A DNA stretch of 64,000 nucleotides from Brachybacterium epidermidis (GTDB lineage: Bacteria; Actinomycetota; Actinomycetes; Actinomycetales; Dermabacteraceae), in contig NZ_JADEYR010000006.1 of assembly GCF_015209585.1 (NCBI RefSeq), forward strand, positions 1-64,000. The letters run 5' to 3'. The notes under the pieces were generated by a model. The model was not told where the DNA came from and did not search any database. It saw only the letters and a list, made by a program, of their open reading frames with translations. How positions within the stretch are numbered: position 1 is the first letter of the stretch; every line of letters starts with the position of its first letter. A program made the position numbers and the translations under genes. Below, piece by piece: positions 1-7,346 of the stretch.

Positions 1-2
1 CC

Positions 3-155
3 CTGGGGCTGGGCCCCGTGATCCAGCTGGCGCTGCCGTGGGTGACGATCCCGGTGCGCACGGTGGGCGGCAGGCCCGTGCTCAGGCCCGGCCCTTCGCC
101 TGCCGCACCCCCGCGATCTCGTACAGGGCGATGGCGGTGGCGACGGACGCGTTGA
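3..155 (+). CDS. C-terminal end of a probable integral membrane protein (partial)
   Basis: An open frame enters from the left edge and ends at a TGA at 153-155. Its first residues (LGLGPVIQLALPWVTIPVRT) are hydrophobic and glycine-rich, as in the last membrane segment of YczE/YitT-like proteins. The remaining tail is Arg/Pro-rich and lies antisense to the 3' end of rlmB, overlapping it by 74 bases, so the true stop could differ in related strains. The family assignment is tentative because only about 50 residues are visible. Confidence 0.35.
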   Translation: MGLGPVIQLALPWVTIPVRTVGGRPVLRPGPSPAAPPRSRTGRWRWRRTR

Positions 156-1077
156 GCGACTCGGTGGCCTCCCCCATGGGGATCGACACCACCTGATCGC
201 TGGTCTCCCTCGCGAGGCGGGACAGGCCCTTGCCCTCGGCGCCCACCACCAGCACGGCCGGCTCCGTGCCCAGCTCGAGGTCGCGCGTGGTGACGTCACC
301 GCCGGCGTCCAGGCCCAGCACGAACACTCCCTGCTGCTTGAGGGAGGCCAGTGCCCGGTTGAGGTTGGTCACCTGGGCCACGCGCACACGCGAGGCGGCA
401 CCGGCGGCCACCTTGTACACGCTCGCGGTCATGCCGGCACTGCGGCGCTCCGGCAGGATCACGCCGTGGGCACCGAAAGCGCCGGCCGAGCGCAGGATAG
501 CGCCCAGGTTGCGGGGGTCGGTGATGCCGTCCAGCGCCACCAGCAGCGGAGGCTCGAAGGCATCGCGGGCGATGTCCAGCAGCTCGTCCACATCCGCGTA
601 CTCGTAGGCGGGGATGGTCAGGGCGACGCCCTGGTGCACGGCGTGGTCGGTGAATCGGTCCAGATCCGTGCGGGAGGCCTCGGCGATGGGCAGACTGCGC
701 GCCCCGGCCAGGCGCAGGATCTCCCGCACCCTCTCGTCCATGTCCAGGCGCTGCATCACGGTGAGCTGGGTGGCCGGGACGTCCTCCTGCAGGGCCTCCA
801 GCACGGAGTTGCGGCCGGCCACCTGGTCGCTGCCGGGCCGGGAACCGTCGCGACGCCCCTTCGCGCGGCCGGCACCGGTCCCGCGGGCGCCCGCTCCCTT
901 CGCCCCGCCGCCCTCCGATCCGGCCTTGCCGGCGAAGGCCTTGTGGCCGGGCCGGTCGGTGGCCTTCGGGGTGGGGCCCTTACCCTCAAGTGCGCGCCGT
1001 CGCACCCCGCCGGAGCCGACGGTCGCACCCTTCTTGGTGCGGCGCACGGCGCCGCGGCGTGAGCTGTTGCCTGCCAT
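82..1077 (-). CDS. rlmB: 23S rRNA (guanosine-2'-O-)-methyltransferase RlmB, SpoU/TrmH family
   Basis: This 331-residue protein should transfer a methyl group from S-adenosylmethionine to a 2'-hydroxyl of a conserved guanosine in 23S rRNA. After a basic, Gly-rich N-terminal extension of about 85 residues comes a substrate-binding domain (starting near GRNSVLEAL). The knotted SpoU domain follows, with its three motifs visible: DPRNLGAILRSA, VVGAEGKGL and IPMGEATESLNASVA. The extension makes it longer than the enterobacterial enzyme, which is common in actinobacteria. A GGAGGA ribosome site precedes the ATG. It lies downstream of cysS on the same strand, a frequent actinobacterial arrangement (cysS-rlmB). 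Confidence 0.93.
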   Translation of the reverse strand: MAGNSSRRGAVRRTKKGATVGSGGVRRRALEGKGPTPKATDRPGHKAFAGKAGSEGGGAKGAGARGTGAGRAKGRRDGSRPGSDQVAGRNSVLEALQEDVPATQLTVMQRLDMDERVREILRLAGARSLPIAEASRTDLDRFTDHAVHQGVALTIPAYEYADVDELLDIARDAFEPPLLVALDGITDPRNLGAILRSAGAFGAHGVILPERRSAGMTASVYKVAAGAASRVRVAQVTNLNRALASLKQQGVFVLGLDAGGDVTTRDLELGTEPAVLVVGAEGKGLSRLARETSDQVVSIPMGEATESLNASVATAIALYEIAGVRQAKGRA

Positions 1078-1103
1078 CGTTCCTCCTCGATCGCGCGGGC
1101 CGA

Positions 1104-2558
1104 TCAGTTCTGCTTATCGAGCGACCAGCGGGCGCCGTCAGGGCCGTCCTCGACGCGGATCCCCGCCGCCGTCAGGGCGTCACGGATCTCGTCGGCTCGT
1201 GCCCAGTCCTTGGCGGCGCGGGCGGTGGCTCGGGCCGCGAGCTGGGTACGCACCAGCGCGTCCAGCGCCTCGTGATCGCTGTTCCCGACGGTGCCGGCAT
1301 CGGTCCAGGTCTCCCCCAGCGGGTCCAGGCCCAGCACGTCCAGCATCGCTCGCAGCCGTCCCAGGCCCTGCGCCACCTGCTCGGCATCGCCGCCGGGGGT
1401 GGACAGGGCGGTGTTCAGGGCGGAGAGCTCGCGGTGGATCACGGCGAGCGCCTCGGGCACCGTGAGGTCGTCGTCCATGGCGGCGGTGAAAGCCTCGGGC
1501 AAGCCCACCTCGGCCAGGCCCGCCTCGGCGGCACCCGCCCGGGTCAGGGGGTGCTCGGCGCCCAGGCGCTCCGCGGCACGGCGAGCGGTGGCGGTGAAGC
1601 GCTCCCAGACCACCTCGGCCTCGCGCATGGCGGTGGCGTTGTACTCCACGGTGGCCCGGTAGTGGCCGGAGACCAGGGCCAGGCGCACGGCCGGGGTGGG
1701 GTGGGCGCCCAGGGCATCCGCGGCGGTGACGAAGTTGTCCAGGCTCTTGCCCATCTTCAGGCCGTCAACGGTGAGCACCCCGGCGTGCATCCAGGTGCGG
1801 GCGAAGCCGTACCCGGCGGCATGGGACTGGGCCTGCTCGTTCTCATGGTGCGGGAAGCGCAGGTCCAGGCCACCGGCGTGGATGTCGAAGGTCTCCCCCA
1901 GGTACTTGCGGCTCATGGCGGAGCACTCAAGGTGCCAGCCCGGCCTGCCGCGCCCGAACGGGGTGTCCCAGGAGGCAGTGGCGGGCTCGGTCGGCTTGGC
2001 TGCCTTCCACAGGGCGAAGTCGCGGCGATCCCGCTTGCCCGGCTCCATCTGCTCACCGGCGTCCTGCATGTCCTCGAGGGACTGCCGGGTCAGCGAGCCG
2101 TAGGTGGGATGGGAGGCCACGTCGAAGTACACCGAGCCGTTGCCGTCGGCGTAGGCGTGGCCGCGCTCGATCAGCAGTTCCATCAGCTCGATCATCTCGG
2201 GCACGTGGCCGGTGGCGCGGGGCTCGTAGGTGGGGCGGCGGTTGCCCAGGCGGTCCAGCACGTCCTGGAACTCGCGCTCGAAGCGCAGCGACCAGGCCCA
2301 CCACTCGGCGCCGGCCTCGGCCGACTTCGCCAAGATCTTGTCGTCGATGTCGGTGACGTTGCGGACGTGGGTGACGGCGAGCCCGCTGCGCTCGAGCCAG
2401 CGCACCAGCACGTCGAAGGCCAGGAAGGTGCGCAGGTGCCCCAGGTGCGGCGCGCCCTGCGTGGTGGGGCCGCACACGTACAGCGACACCGCCCCCTCGC
2501 GCACCGGGGTGAAGGGTGCGGTGGTGCGGGTGGCGGTGTCGTGCAGCTGGAGGTTCAC
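1104..2558 (-). CDS. cysS: Cysteinyl-tRNA synthetase
   Basis: A class I synthetase of 484 residues that charges tRNA-Cys. The zinc-site Cys lies in YVCGPT, the HIGH signature appears as HLGH, the segment LECSAMSRKY to FPHHENEQAQ carries the other zinc ligands, and KMGKS replaces KMSKS. A frame-extending GTG lies two codons upstream at 2564, but a TACCCT box at 2566-2571 (minus strand) sits seven bases before the GTG at 2558, so a leaderless start at 2558 is preferred. rlmB follows after about 26 bases, probably on the same transcript. Confidence 0.95.
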   Translation of the reverse strand: MNLQLHDTATRTTAPFTPVREGAVSLYVCGPTTQGAPHLGHLRTFLAFDVLVRWLERSGLAVTHVRNVTDIDDKILAKSAEAGAEWWAWSLRFEREFQDVLDRLGNRRPTYEPRATGHVPEMIELMELLIERGHAYADGNGSVYFDVASHPTYGSLTRQSLEDMQDAGEQMEPGKRDRRDFALWKAAKPTEPATASWDTPFGRGRPGWHLECSAMSRKYLGETFDIHAGGLDLRFPHHENEQAQSHAAGYGFARTWMHAGVLTVDGLKMGKSLDNFVTAADALGAHPTPAVRLALVSGHYRATVEYNATAMREAEVVWERFTATARRAAERLGAEHPLTRAGAAEAGLAEVGLPEAFTAAMDDDLTVPEALAVIHRELSALNTALSTPGGDAEQVAQGLGRLRAMLDVLGLDPLGETWTDAGTVGNSDHEALDALVRTQLAARATARAAKDWARADEIRDALTAAGIRVEDGPDGARWSLDKQN

Positions 2559-2589
2559 GCGCACCAGGGTACTGCCCTGATGGGGGCGT

Positions 2590-2619
2590 GCGTGCTCCCC
2601 GGCGTGCCGGGGAGCACGC
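2590..2619 (-). terminator. Perfect 14-bp hairpin downstream of the holin-X gene
   Basis: Arms at 2590-2603 and 2606-2619 are exact inverse complements with a two-base centre. It lies between the stop of the holin-like gene and the start of cysS, both minus strand. There is no U-run, as is common for actinobacterial hairpin terminators. Confidence 0.65.
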
Positions 2620-2622
2620 AGC

Positions 2623-3105
2623 TCACTCGGTGCGGGCGCTGACCTTCTTGCCGTAGAGCTCCTCGAAGGTGTCGTCGTAGGAGACGGCGTTGCTGCGGCG
2701 CTTGCCCTGCACGGCGCCCACCGCGCTCTGGGCGGTCTCGATCGTGGTGGTGGGCGCCTTGATGCGCTTGTACACCAGGAAGGCGACCAGGCCGGCGATC
2801 AGGCTCAGCACGATGAACACGCCGGCGATCAGCAGGAACGCACCCCAGTAGGGCATGCCGAGGGCCTCGAGACCGGTGGCGGCGAAGAACAGCAGCATCA
2901 CCCAGGCCGAGAGCAGCAGGAACAGCAGCACCGCGGCGCAGGCCGCGATGATCCCGGCCTTGATCGCGATCGCCGTGAACTCCTTCTTGGCGATGTCGAT
3001 CTCGTGGTGGACGACGCCGAGGAGCTCGTCCCGGATGGACTGGACGAGCTCGCCGATGGACCGCTGGGTGGGCGGCGTGCTCGGGTCGTTCGTGGTGTTG
3101 ATCAT
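2623..3105 (-). CDS. Phage holin-like membrane protein (actinobacterial holin-X family)
   Basis: A 160-residue protein with a polar N-terminus containing an amphipathic helix (IGELVQSIRDELLGVVHHEIDIAKKEF). Two long hydrophobic segments follow at about 51-77 and 84-114, then a charged cytoplasmic tail. This is the layout of the actinobacterial holin-X/DUF1469 family. Despite the name, the family is mostly chromosomal and of unknown role, and nothing nearby is phage-like. A TAGGCT box six bases before the ATG (3112-3117, minus strand) indicates a leaderless message. Confidence 0.75.
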   Translation of the reverse strand: MINTTNDPSTPPTQRSIGELVQSIRDELLGVVHHEIDIAKKEFTAIAIKAGIIAACAAVLLFLLLSAWVMLLFFAATGLEALGMPYWGAFLLIAGVFIVLSLIAGLVAFLVYKRIKAPTTTIETAQSAVGAVQGKRRSNAVSYDDTFEELYGKKVSARTE

Positions 3106-3111
3106 GAGCGG

Positions 3112-3117
3112 AGCCTA
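3112..3117 (-). promoter_or_regulatory. -10 box TAGGCT of a leaderless promoter
   Basis: On the minus strand TAGGCT is followed by six bases and then the ATG of the holin-like gene at 3105, which places the transcription start at or next to the start codon. Confidence 0.5.
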
Positions 3118-3194
3118 TCGCAGGAGGGAGGGGCAGTTCAGGTCGTGCAGGACGTGCCGGGGTGTGCACCCACCGCAGGGTGGGCGGGCACACC

Positions 3195-4403
3195 TCAGTC
3201 CACGGAGATGCGCTTGCGGCGCTCCTGGGCGGGGCGGGGTCCGGCGGAGCTGGAGCGGCGCACCACGATGGAGGGCGCCACGGCCACGTCACGGGCGGGT
3301 CCCACGTGGCCGGAGACCCGGTCCACCAGGAACTGAGCGGCCAGCGCACCGAGCCGATCGGAGTTGGGGTCCACACTGGTGAGCTGGGCGATGCCGGAGG
3401 CGGCCAGGGAGGTGTTGCCGTAGCCGGCCACGGCCAGCTGCTCAGGCACCTCGTACCCTGCCTCCCGGGCGGCGGAGAGCACCCCGATCGCGGTCAGGTC
3501 GTTGGCACAGGTGATGGCAGTGGGGACCCGGCTGCCGCGCAGCAGCATCGAACCGGCGGTGTGGCCCACCTGCTCGGTGAAGTCGCCGGGCTCGACGCGC
3601 GCCGTCTCGCTGAGGCCGTGGCGCTCCATGGCCTTGCGGAAGCCATCGGCGCGCTCACGGGCCACCTCGGCACCGACCCCGCCGACATGGGCGATCTCGG
3701 TGTGGCCCAGCCCCACGAGGTGGTCGACCAGCAGGCCCTGGCCCACCTCGTCGTCGATGCGCACGGTGTCGAAGCGCCCCACGAAGTCGCGCGAGCAGCC
3801 GATGCCGACGAAGGGCCGGTCCCCGGTGGCCTCCAGCACGCTGTCCATGTCGGCCAGGTCCGAGATCATCAGGAAGCCGTCCACGCCGAGCCGCACCAGG
3901 GACTCGATGGCCTCGGTGTCGGCGGCGACGGGGTACTCGGGCACGCGGCGGCGGGTGGGCACCACCACGGCGGAGCGCCCGGTGGCGGTCAGCTCGATGC
4001 GGATGGCACGCACCAGGTCCGAGATCCAGGTGTTGCGCATGGTGTTGACCAGCACGGCCACCACGCCGTGGTGGGAGTCCTCGTCGGCCAGCTCCTCCAG
4101 CGGGAAGTTCAGGCGCTCGGCGGCCTCCCGCACCCGGGTGGCCATCAGCGGGCGGATGTCGTCGGTGCCGCGCAGGGCGCGCAGCGCGACCGCGCTGGAG
4201 ATACCCAGGGAGTCGGCGACATCGCGCAGGGTGCCCCGTGTGGGGCCCTCGTCCTGGGCGATGGACCCGGCGACCTTGTCCTCCTGCTCCACGACCTGGC
4301 CGGTGGAGCCGTCGATCCCCGCGGGGCCTCCGCCGTCGGGGGAGGAGCCGTCGGCGGCGGGATCGATGATGTCGTGGGAGGGGCTGCTCGCATCGTTGCT
4401 CAT
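3195..4403 (-). CDS. LacI-family transcriptional regulator with an acidic N-terminal extension
   Basis: About 402 residues from the ATG at 4403; in-frame GTG codons at 4409 and 4421 are alternatives. The LacI helix-turn-helix (TLRDVADSLGISSAVALRAL, then a hinge-type LNFP) starts only after some 55 residues of Ser/Gly/Asp-rich, probably disordered sequence. Most LacI proteins begin directly with the helix-turn-helix. A periplasmic-binding-protein-like effector domain follows (about 115-390), with typical motifs GVDGFLMISD, GLGHTEIAHVGG and ITCANDLTAIG. Its target is not evident: no sugar gene adjoins it, and the divergent neighbour is a histidine kinase. Confidence 0.85.
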   Translation of the reverse strand: MSNDASSPSHDIIDPAADGSSPDGGGPAGIDGSTGQVVEQEDKVAGSIAQDEGPTRGTLRDVADSLGISSAVALRALRGTDDIRPLMATRVREAAERLNFPLEELADEDSHHGVVAVLVNTMRNTWISDLVRAIRIELTATGRSAVVVPTRRRVPEYPVAADTEAIESLVRLGVDGFLMISDLADMDSVLEATGDRPFVGIGCSRDFVGRFDTVRIDDEVGQGLLVDHLVGLGHTEIAHVGGVGAEVARERADGFRKAMERHGLSETARVEPGDFTEQVGHTAGSMLLRGSRVPTAITCANDLTAIGVLSAAREAGYEVPEQLAVAGYGNTSLAASGIAQLTSVDPNSDRLGALAAQFLVDRVSGHVGPARDVAVAPSIVVRRSSSAGPRPAQERRKRISVD

Positions 4404-4503
4404 GGACACATTCAATCGCACTCCGCACGGGACCGCCGCCCCTGGGGGATTTCCCCCACTGCTTCGACGGGACCTCCCCGTGGGAACCGCGCCCCGGGCG
4501 GCC

Positions 4504-4509
4504 TAGTGT
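4504..4509 (+). promoter_or_regulatory. -10 box TAGTGT of a leaderless promoter for the kinase gene
   Basis: TAGTGT ends seven bases before the ATG at 4517, and no purine-rich ribosome site lies between, so the kinase message is probably leaderless. Confidence 0.5.
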
Positions 4510-4516
4510 CAGTGCC

Positions 4517-5941
4517 ATGGACCTCACCACCGCCGACACCGCCCCGGTGCACCGACCACGGCTGCGACTGCCGTCCCTGGCCGTGGTCGTCGTCGAGGGC
4601 CTGCTGGGCCTCACCTGGGGTTGGATCAGCATCAGTCTGTTCCTGACCGGCGTGGGATCGCTGTTCGCCGCCGGCAGCGGCCTGCTGCTGCTGATCCCAT
4701 GGGCGGTGCTGATGCAGCTGGCGAACCGGTACGAGCAGCATCGTGCGGCCGGGGTGCACGGCATCGACGTGATCGTCCCCGCCCGGCGCCGCAGCACCCG
4801 CACCGGGCTGGGCGGCTGGCTGCACGACCTCTGGCTGGACCTCTCCTCCGGCCCTTTCTGGCGGGGGGTGCTGCACCACCACCTGGCGATGCTCTCGGCG
4901 TCGTTCTTCCTGCTGTGCCTGCTGACCCTGCTGTGGGTGTGGTGGGTGGCCGCAGAGCTCGCCCTCGTCCACGGCACCCTCACCCTGGGCACCATCACCG
5001 TGCCCGCCTGGGCGCTGGTGCTGATCTCCCTGACCGCCCTGGTGCTCGGTGCTCTCGCCGCCGTGGTGGGCGCCCTGGCGGACAGGGGCCTGGCCCGGGT
5101 GATGATCTCCGGCTCCGAGGAGGACCTGCGCGAGCAGGTGGTCGAGCTGACCCACCGCCGTCAGGGCGCGGTCGACGCCGCCGCTCAGGAGCGTGCACGG
5201 ATCGAGCGGGACCTGCACGACGGCGTCCAGCCGCGCCTGGTGGCGATGGCGATGACCCTGGGCATGGCCAGGAGCGCGATCGCCACCGATCCGCAGCGCG
5301 CCACCGACCTGGTCTCCCACGCCCATGCGGAGGCCAAGGGGATCATGGCGGACCTGCGCCAGCTCGCCCGCGGCATCCACCCCGCGGTGCTCGAGGACCG
5401 CGGACTGGACGCGGCGCTGTCCGCCCTCGCGGCCCGCTCCTCCGTCCCGGTGGACCTGAGCATCGAGCTGCAGACCCGCCTGGACCGCGAGCGCGAGGCC
5501 GTCGCGTACTTCGTGGTGGCCGAGGCGCTGACCAACATCACCAAGCACGCCGACGCCACGCGGGCCGCGGTCTCCCTCACCGAACAGGCAGGAACCCTGC
5601 TGGTGCGCATCGAGGACGACGGCCGCGGCGGAGCCCGGGTGCACCGTGACGGCGTCTCCACCGGCCTGGCGGGGCTCACCGACCGGGTGCGAGCCACCGG
5701 TGGCCGTCTGGAGCTGACCGATCCCCCCACCGGCACCGGTACCGTCCTGCGGGCCGTGATCCCCTGGACGCCCGCCCCGGGCTCGGCACCGGCGAGCAGT
5801 CCGACCATGAACCCGCCCGGGCGCCGTCGACGGACGCCCCCACCCCCACCCAGGAGGCCCTCCGATGAGGATCGTGATCGCCGACGACGCCGTGCTGCTG
5901 CGCGCCGGCCTCGAACGGCTGCTGACGGATGCAGGCCATGA
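4517..5941 (+). CDS. Two-component sensor histidine kinase (HisKA_3/NarX type)
   Basis: A 474-residue inner-membrane kinase. The N-terminal half holds a two-TM sensor-like region (about 20-72), a cytoplasmic loop and two more TM helices (about 125-190). A dimerisation/phosphoacceptor helix follows with ERARIERDLHDGVQPRLVAM (the H of DLHDG is the phosphoacceptor). The ATPase domain has an N-box in EALTNITKHADA and G-boxes in DDGRGG and GLAGLTDRV. The last roughly 25 residues, Arg/Pro-rich, overlap the start of the response-regulator gene by 77 bases in another frame, so the two are probably translationally coupled. The signal sensed is unknown. Confidence 0.9.
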   Translation: MDLTTADTAPVHRPRLRLPSLAVVVVEGLLGLTWGWISISLFLTGVGSLFAAGSGLLLLIPWAVLMQLANRYEQHRAAGVHGIDVIVPARRRSTRTGLGGWLHDLWLDLSSGPFWRGVLHHHLAMLSASFFLLCLLTLLWVWWVAAELALVHGTLTLGTITVPAWALVLISLTALVLGALAAVVGALADRGLARVMISGSEEDLREQVVELTHRRQGAVDAAAQERARIERDLHDGVQPRLVAMAMTLGMARSAIATDPQRATDLVSHAHAEAKGIMADLRQLARGIHPAVLEDRGLDAALSALAARSSVPVDLSIELQTRLDREREAVAYFVVAEALTNITKHADATRAAVSLTEQAGTLLVRIEDDGRGGARVHRDGVSTGLAGLTDRVRATGGRLELTDPPTGTGTVLRAVIPWTPAPGSAPASSPTMNPPGRRRRTPPPPPRRPSDEDRDRRRRRAAARRPRTAADGCRP

Positions 5942-7346
5942 GGTGGTCGCCGCGGTGGGGGACGGCACCGCGCTGCTGAGCGCCGTCAGCGCGCACCGGC
6001 CGGACCTGGCGGTGATCGACGTGCGCATGCCCCCCACCTTCACCGACGAGGGCGTGCGTGCGGCCACCCTGATGCGCCAGCAGGACCCCGAGGCGGCGCT
6101 GCTGGTGCTCTCCCAGTACGTCGAGGAGCGCTACGCCTCCGAGCTGATCGCCGACTCCCCCCGCGGACTGGGCTACGTGCTCAAGGACCGCGTGGCCGAC
6201 GTCGAGGACTTCCTGGGGGTGGTGGAGACGGTCGGCTCCGGCGGCACCTGGCTGGACCCGGAGGTGGTCCAGCAGATCTTCGTGCGCTCCCGTCGGCGCC
6301 GCACCCTCGAGACCCTCAGCCCCCGCGAGCGCGAGGTGCTGGCGCTGATGGCGCAGGGACGCTCCAACCAGGCGATCGCCGATGCGCTGTTCGTCCCCGC
6401 CGGCAGCGTCGAGAAGCACATCTCGTCCCTGCTCACCAAGCTCGACCGTGCACCGTCCCCGCGGGTGCGGACCGAGCCGGCCCGGCGCCTCACGCCCTCC
6501 CCCGGCGGTGGTCGCGCCTGGCGCACCGTCTCCACGGCGGTGGCCGCCGCCCTCCTGGTCCTGGCACTGCTGGCCCTGGCCGGGGTGTCCGTGACGTCCT
6601 GGGCCATCAACCGCGGCTTCGGCGAGGTGGCAGCCACCCATGAGCTGGGGACACCGCCGTCGCTTGCTCTCAGCACCCGCGTGGCCGACGTCCGCCTGGC
6701 CGCCTCCCCTGACGTGGATCAGGTGACCCTGGCCCTGGTCGATCCCGGCAGCACCGACCTGCCCGGCCCCGAGGAGACCGCTCGTGCCCGCGTCGCGGTC
6801 GAGGGCTCGGCCCAGGGCCCGCGAGTGACCGTCAGCCAGCCCGGCATGAACCGCTTCGGCGGCCTGCTCGACGAGCACCGCGACCTGCTCGTGCTGGTGC
6901 CCGAGGGGCACCGCATGGCGGTGGACCTGCGCGCCGACGTGGGCGGGATCGACGCCGCCGGCGAGTTCGCCTCGATCTCCGCGACCTCCGACGTCGGTGA
7001 CGTGCGCCTGAGCAGCGTCGACGCCCCCGGGGGGATCACCGTGCAGGCCGATGTGGGCTCGGTGGAGCTCGCTCCCGTCGCGTCCGTGCCCGGGGGGATC
7101 ACGGTGACCTCCAGTCTCGGGGACGTGGACATCGCGCTGCCCCTGGACGCGGAGGGGGACGTGACCGTCACCAACGATGTGGGAGAGGTGTCCATGACCG
7201 CCCCCGGCACCGCACGGCGCGTGGTCCGGGCCGGCTCCGACGCGGGAACGGTGGACGTGGACCCGGCGTTCTTGACGGGCGAGGGTGAGGTGATCGGCAC
7301 CGTGTCGATCACCACCAGCCTCGGTGATATCAGCGTCTCCCGGTGA
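5865..7346 (+). CDS. NarL/LuxR response regulator fused to a TM helix and a DUF4097-like beta domain
   Basis: A single 493-residue frame. Residues 1-120 form a receiver domain, with the acidic pair at 7-8, phosphoacceptor D52 in VIDVRMPP and K108 in YVLKDR. Residues 148-196 form a LuxR-type helix-turn-helix (LSPREREVLALMAQGRSNQAIA, SVEKHISSLLTKLD). A Pro/Arg-rich linker follows, then one strong TM helix (221-243). The last 250 residues alternate short beta strands and turns with recurring DVGDV, DVGSVEL, SLGDVDI and DVGEVSM units, as in DUF4097/adhesin-like domains. The helix-turn-helix ends abruptly after LLTKLD, losing the usual C-terminal residues of this class, which suggests that a regulator and a neighbouring DUF4097 gene were joined. 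AGGAGG precedes the ATG. The 3' end overlaps acs by 17 bases. Confidence 0.85.
   Translation: MRIVIADDAVLLRAGLERLLTDAGHEVVAAVGDGTALLSAVSAHRPDLAVIDVRMPPTFTDEGVRAATLMRQQDPEAALLVLSQYVEERYASELIADSPRGLGYVLKDRVADVEDFLGVVETVGSGGTWLDPEVVQQIFVRSRRRRTLETLSPREREVLALMAQGRSNQAIADALFVPAGSVEKHISSLLTKLDRAPSPRVRTEPARRLTPSPGGGRAWRTVSTAVAAALLVLALLALAGVSVTSWAINRGFGEVAATHELGTPPSLALSTRVADVRLAASPDVDQVTLALVDPGSTDLPGPEETARARVAVEGSAQGPRVTVSQPGMNRFGGLLDEHRDLLVLVPEGHRMAVDLRADVGGIDAAGEFASISATSDVGDVRLSSVDAPGGITVQADVGSVELAPVASVPGGITVTSSLGDVDIALPLDAEGDVTVTNDVGEVSMTAPGTARRVVRAGSDAGTVDVDPAFLTGEGEVIGTVSITTSLGDISVSR

Noticed and set aside
2623-3105. Prophage lysis gene (holin-like protein)
   Set aside because: No endolysin, structural or integrase genes adjoin it, and actinobacterial holin-X proteins are usual chromosomal genes.
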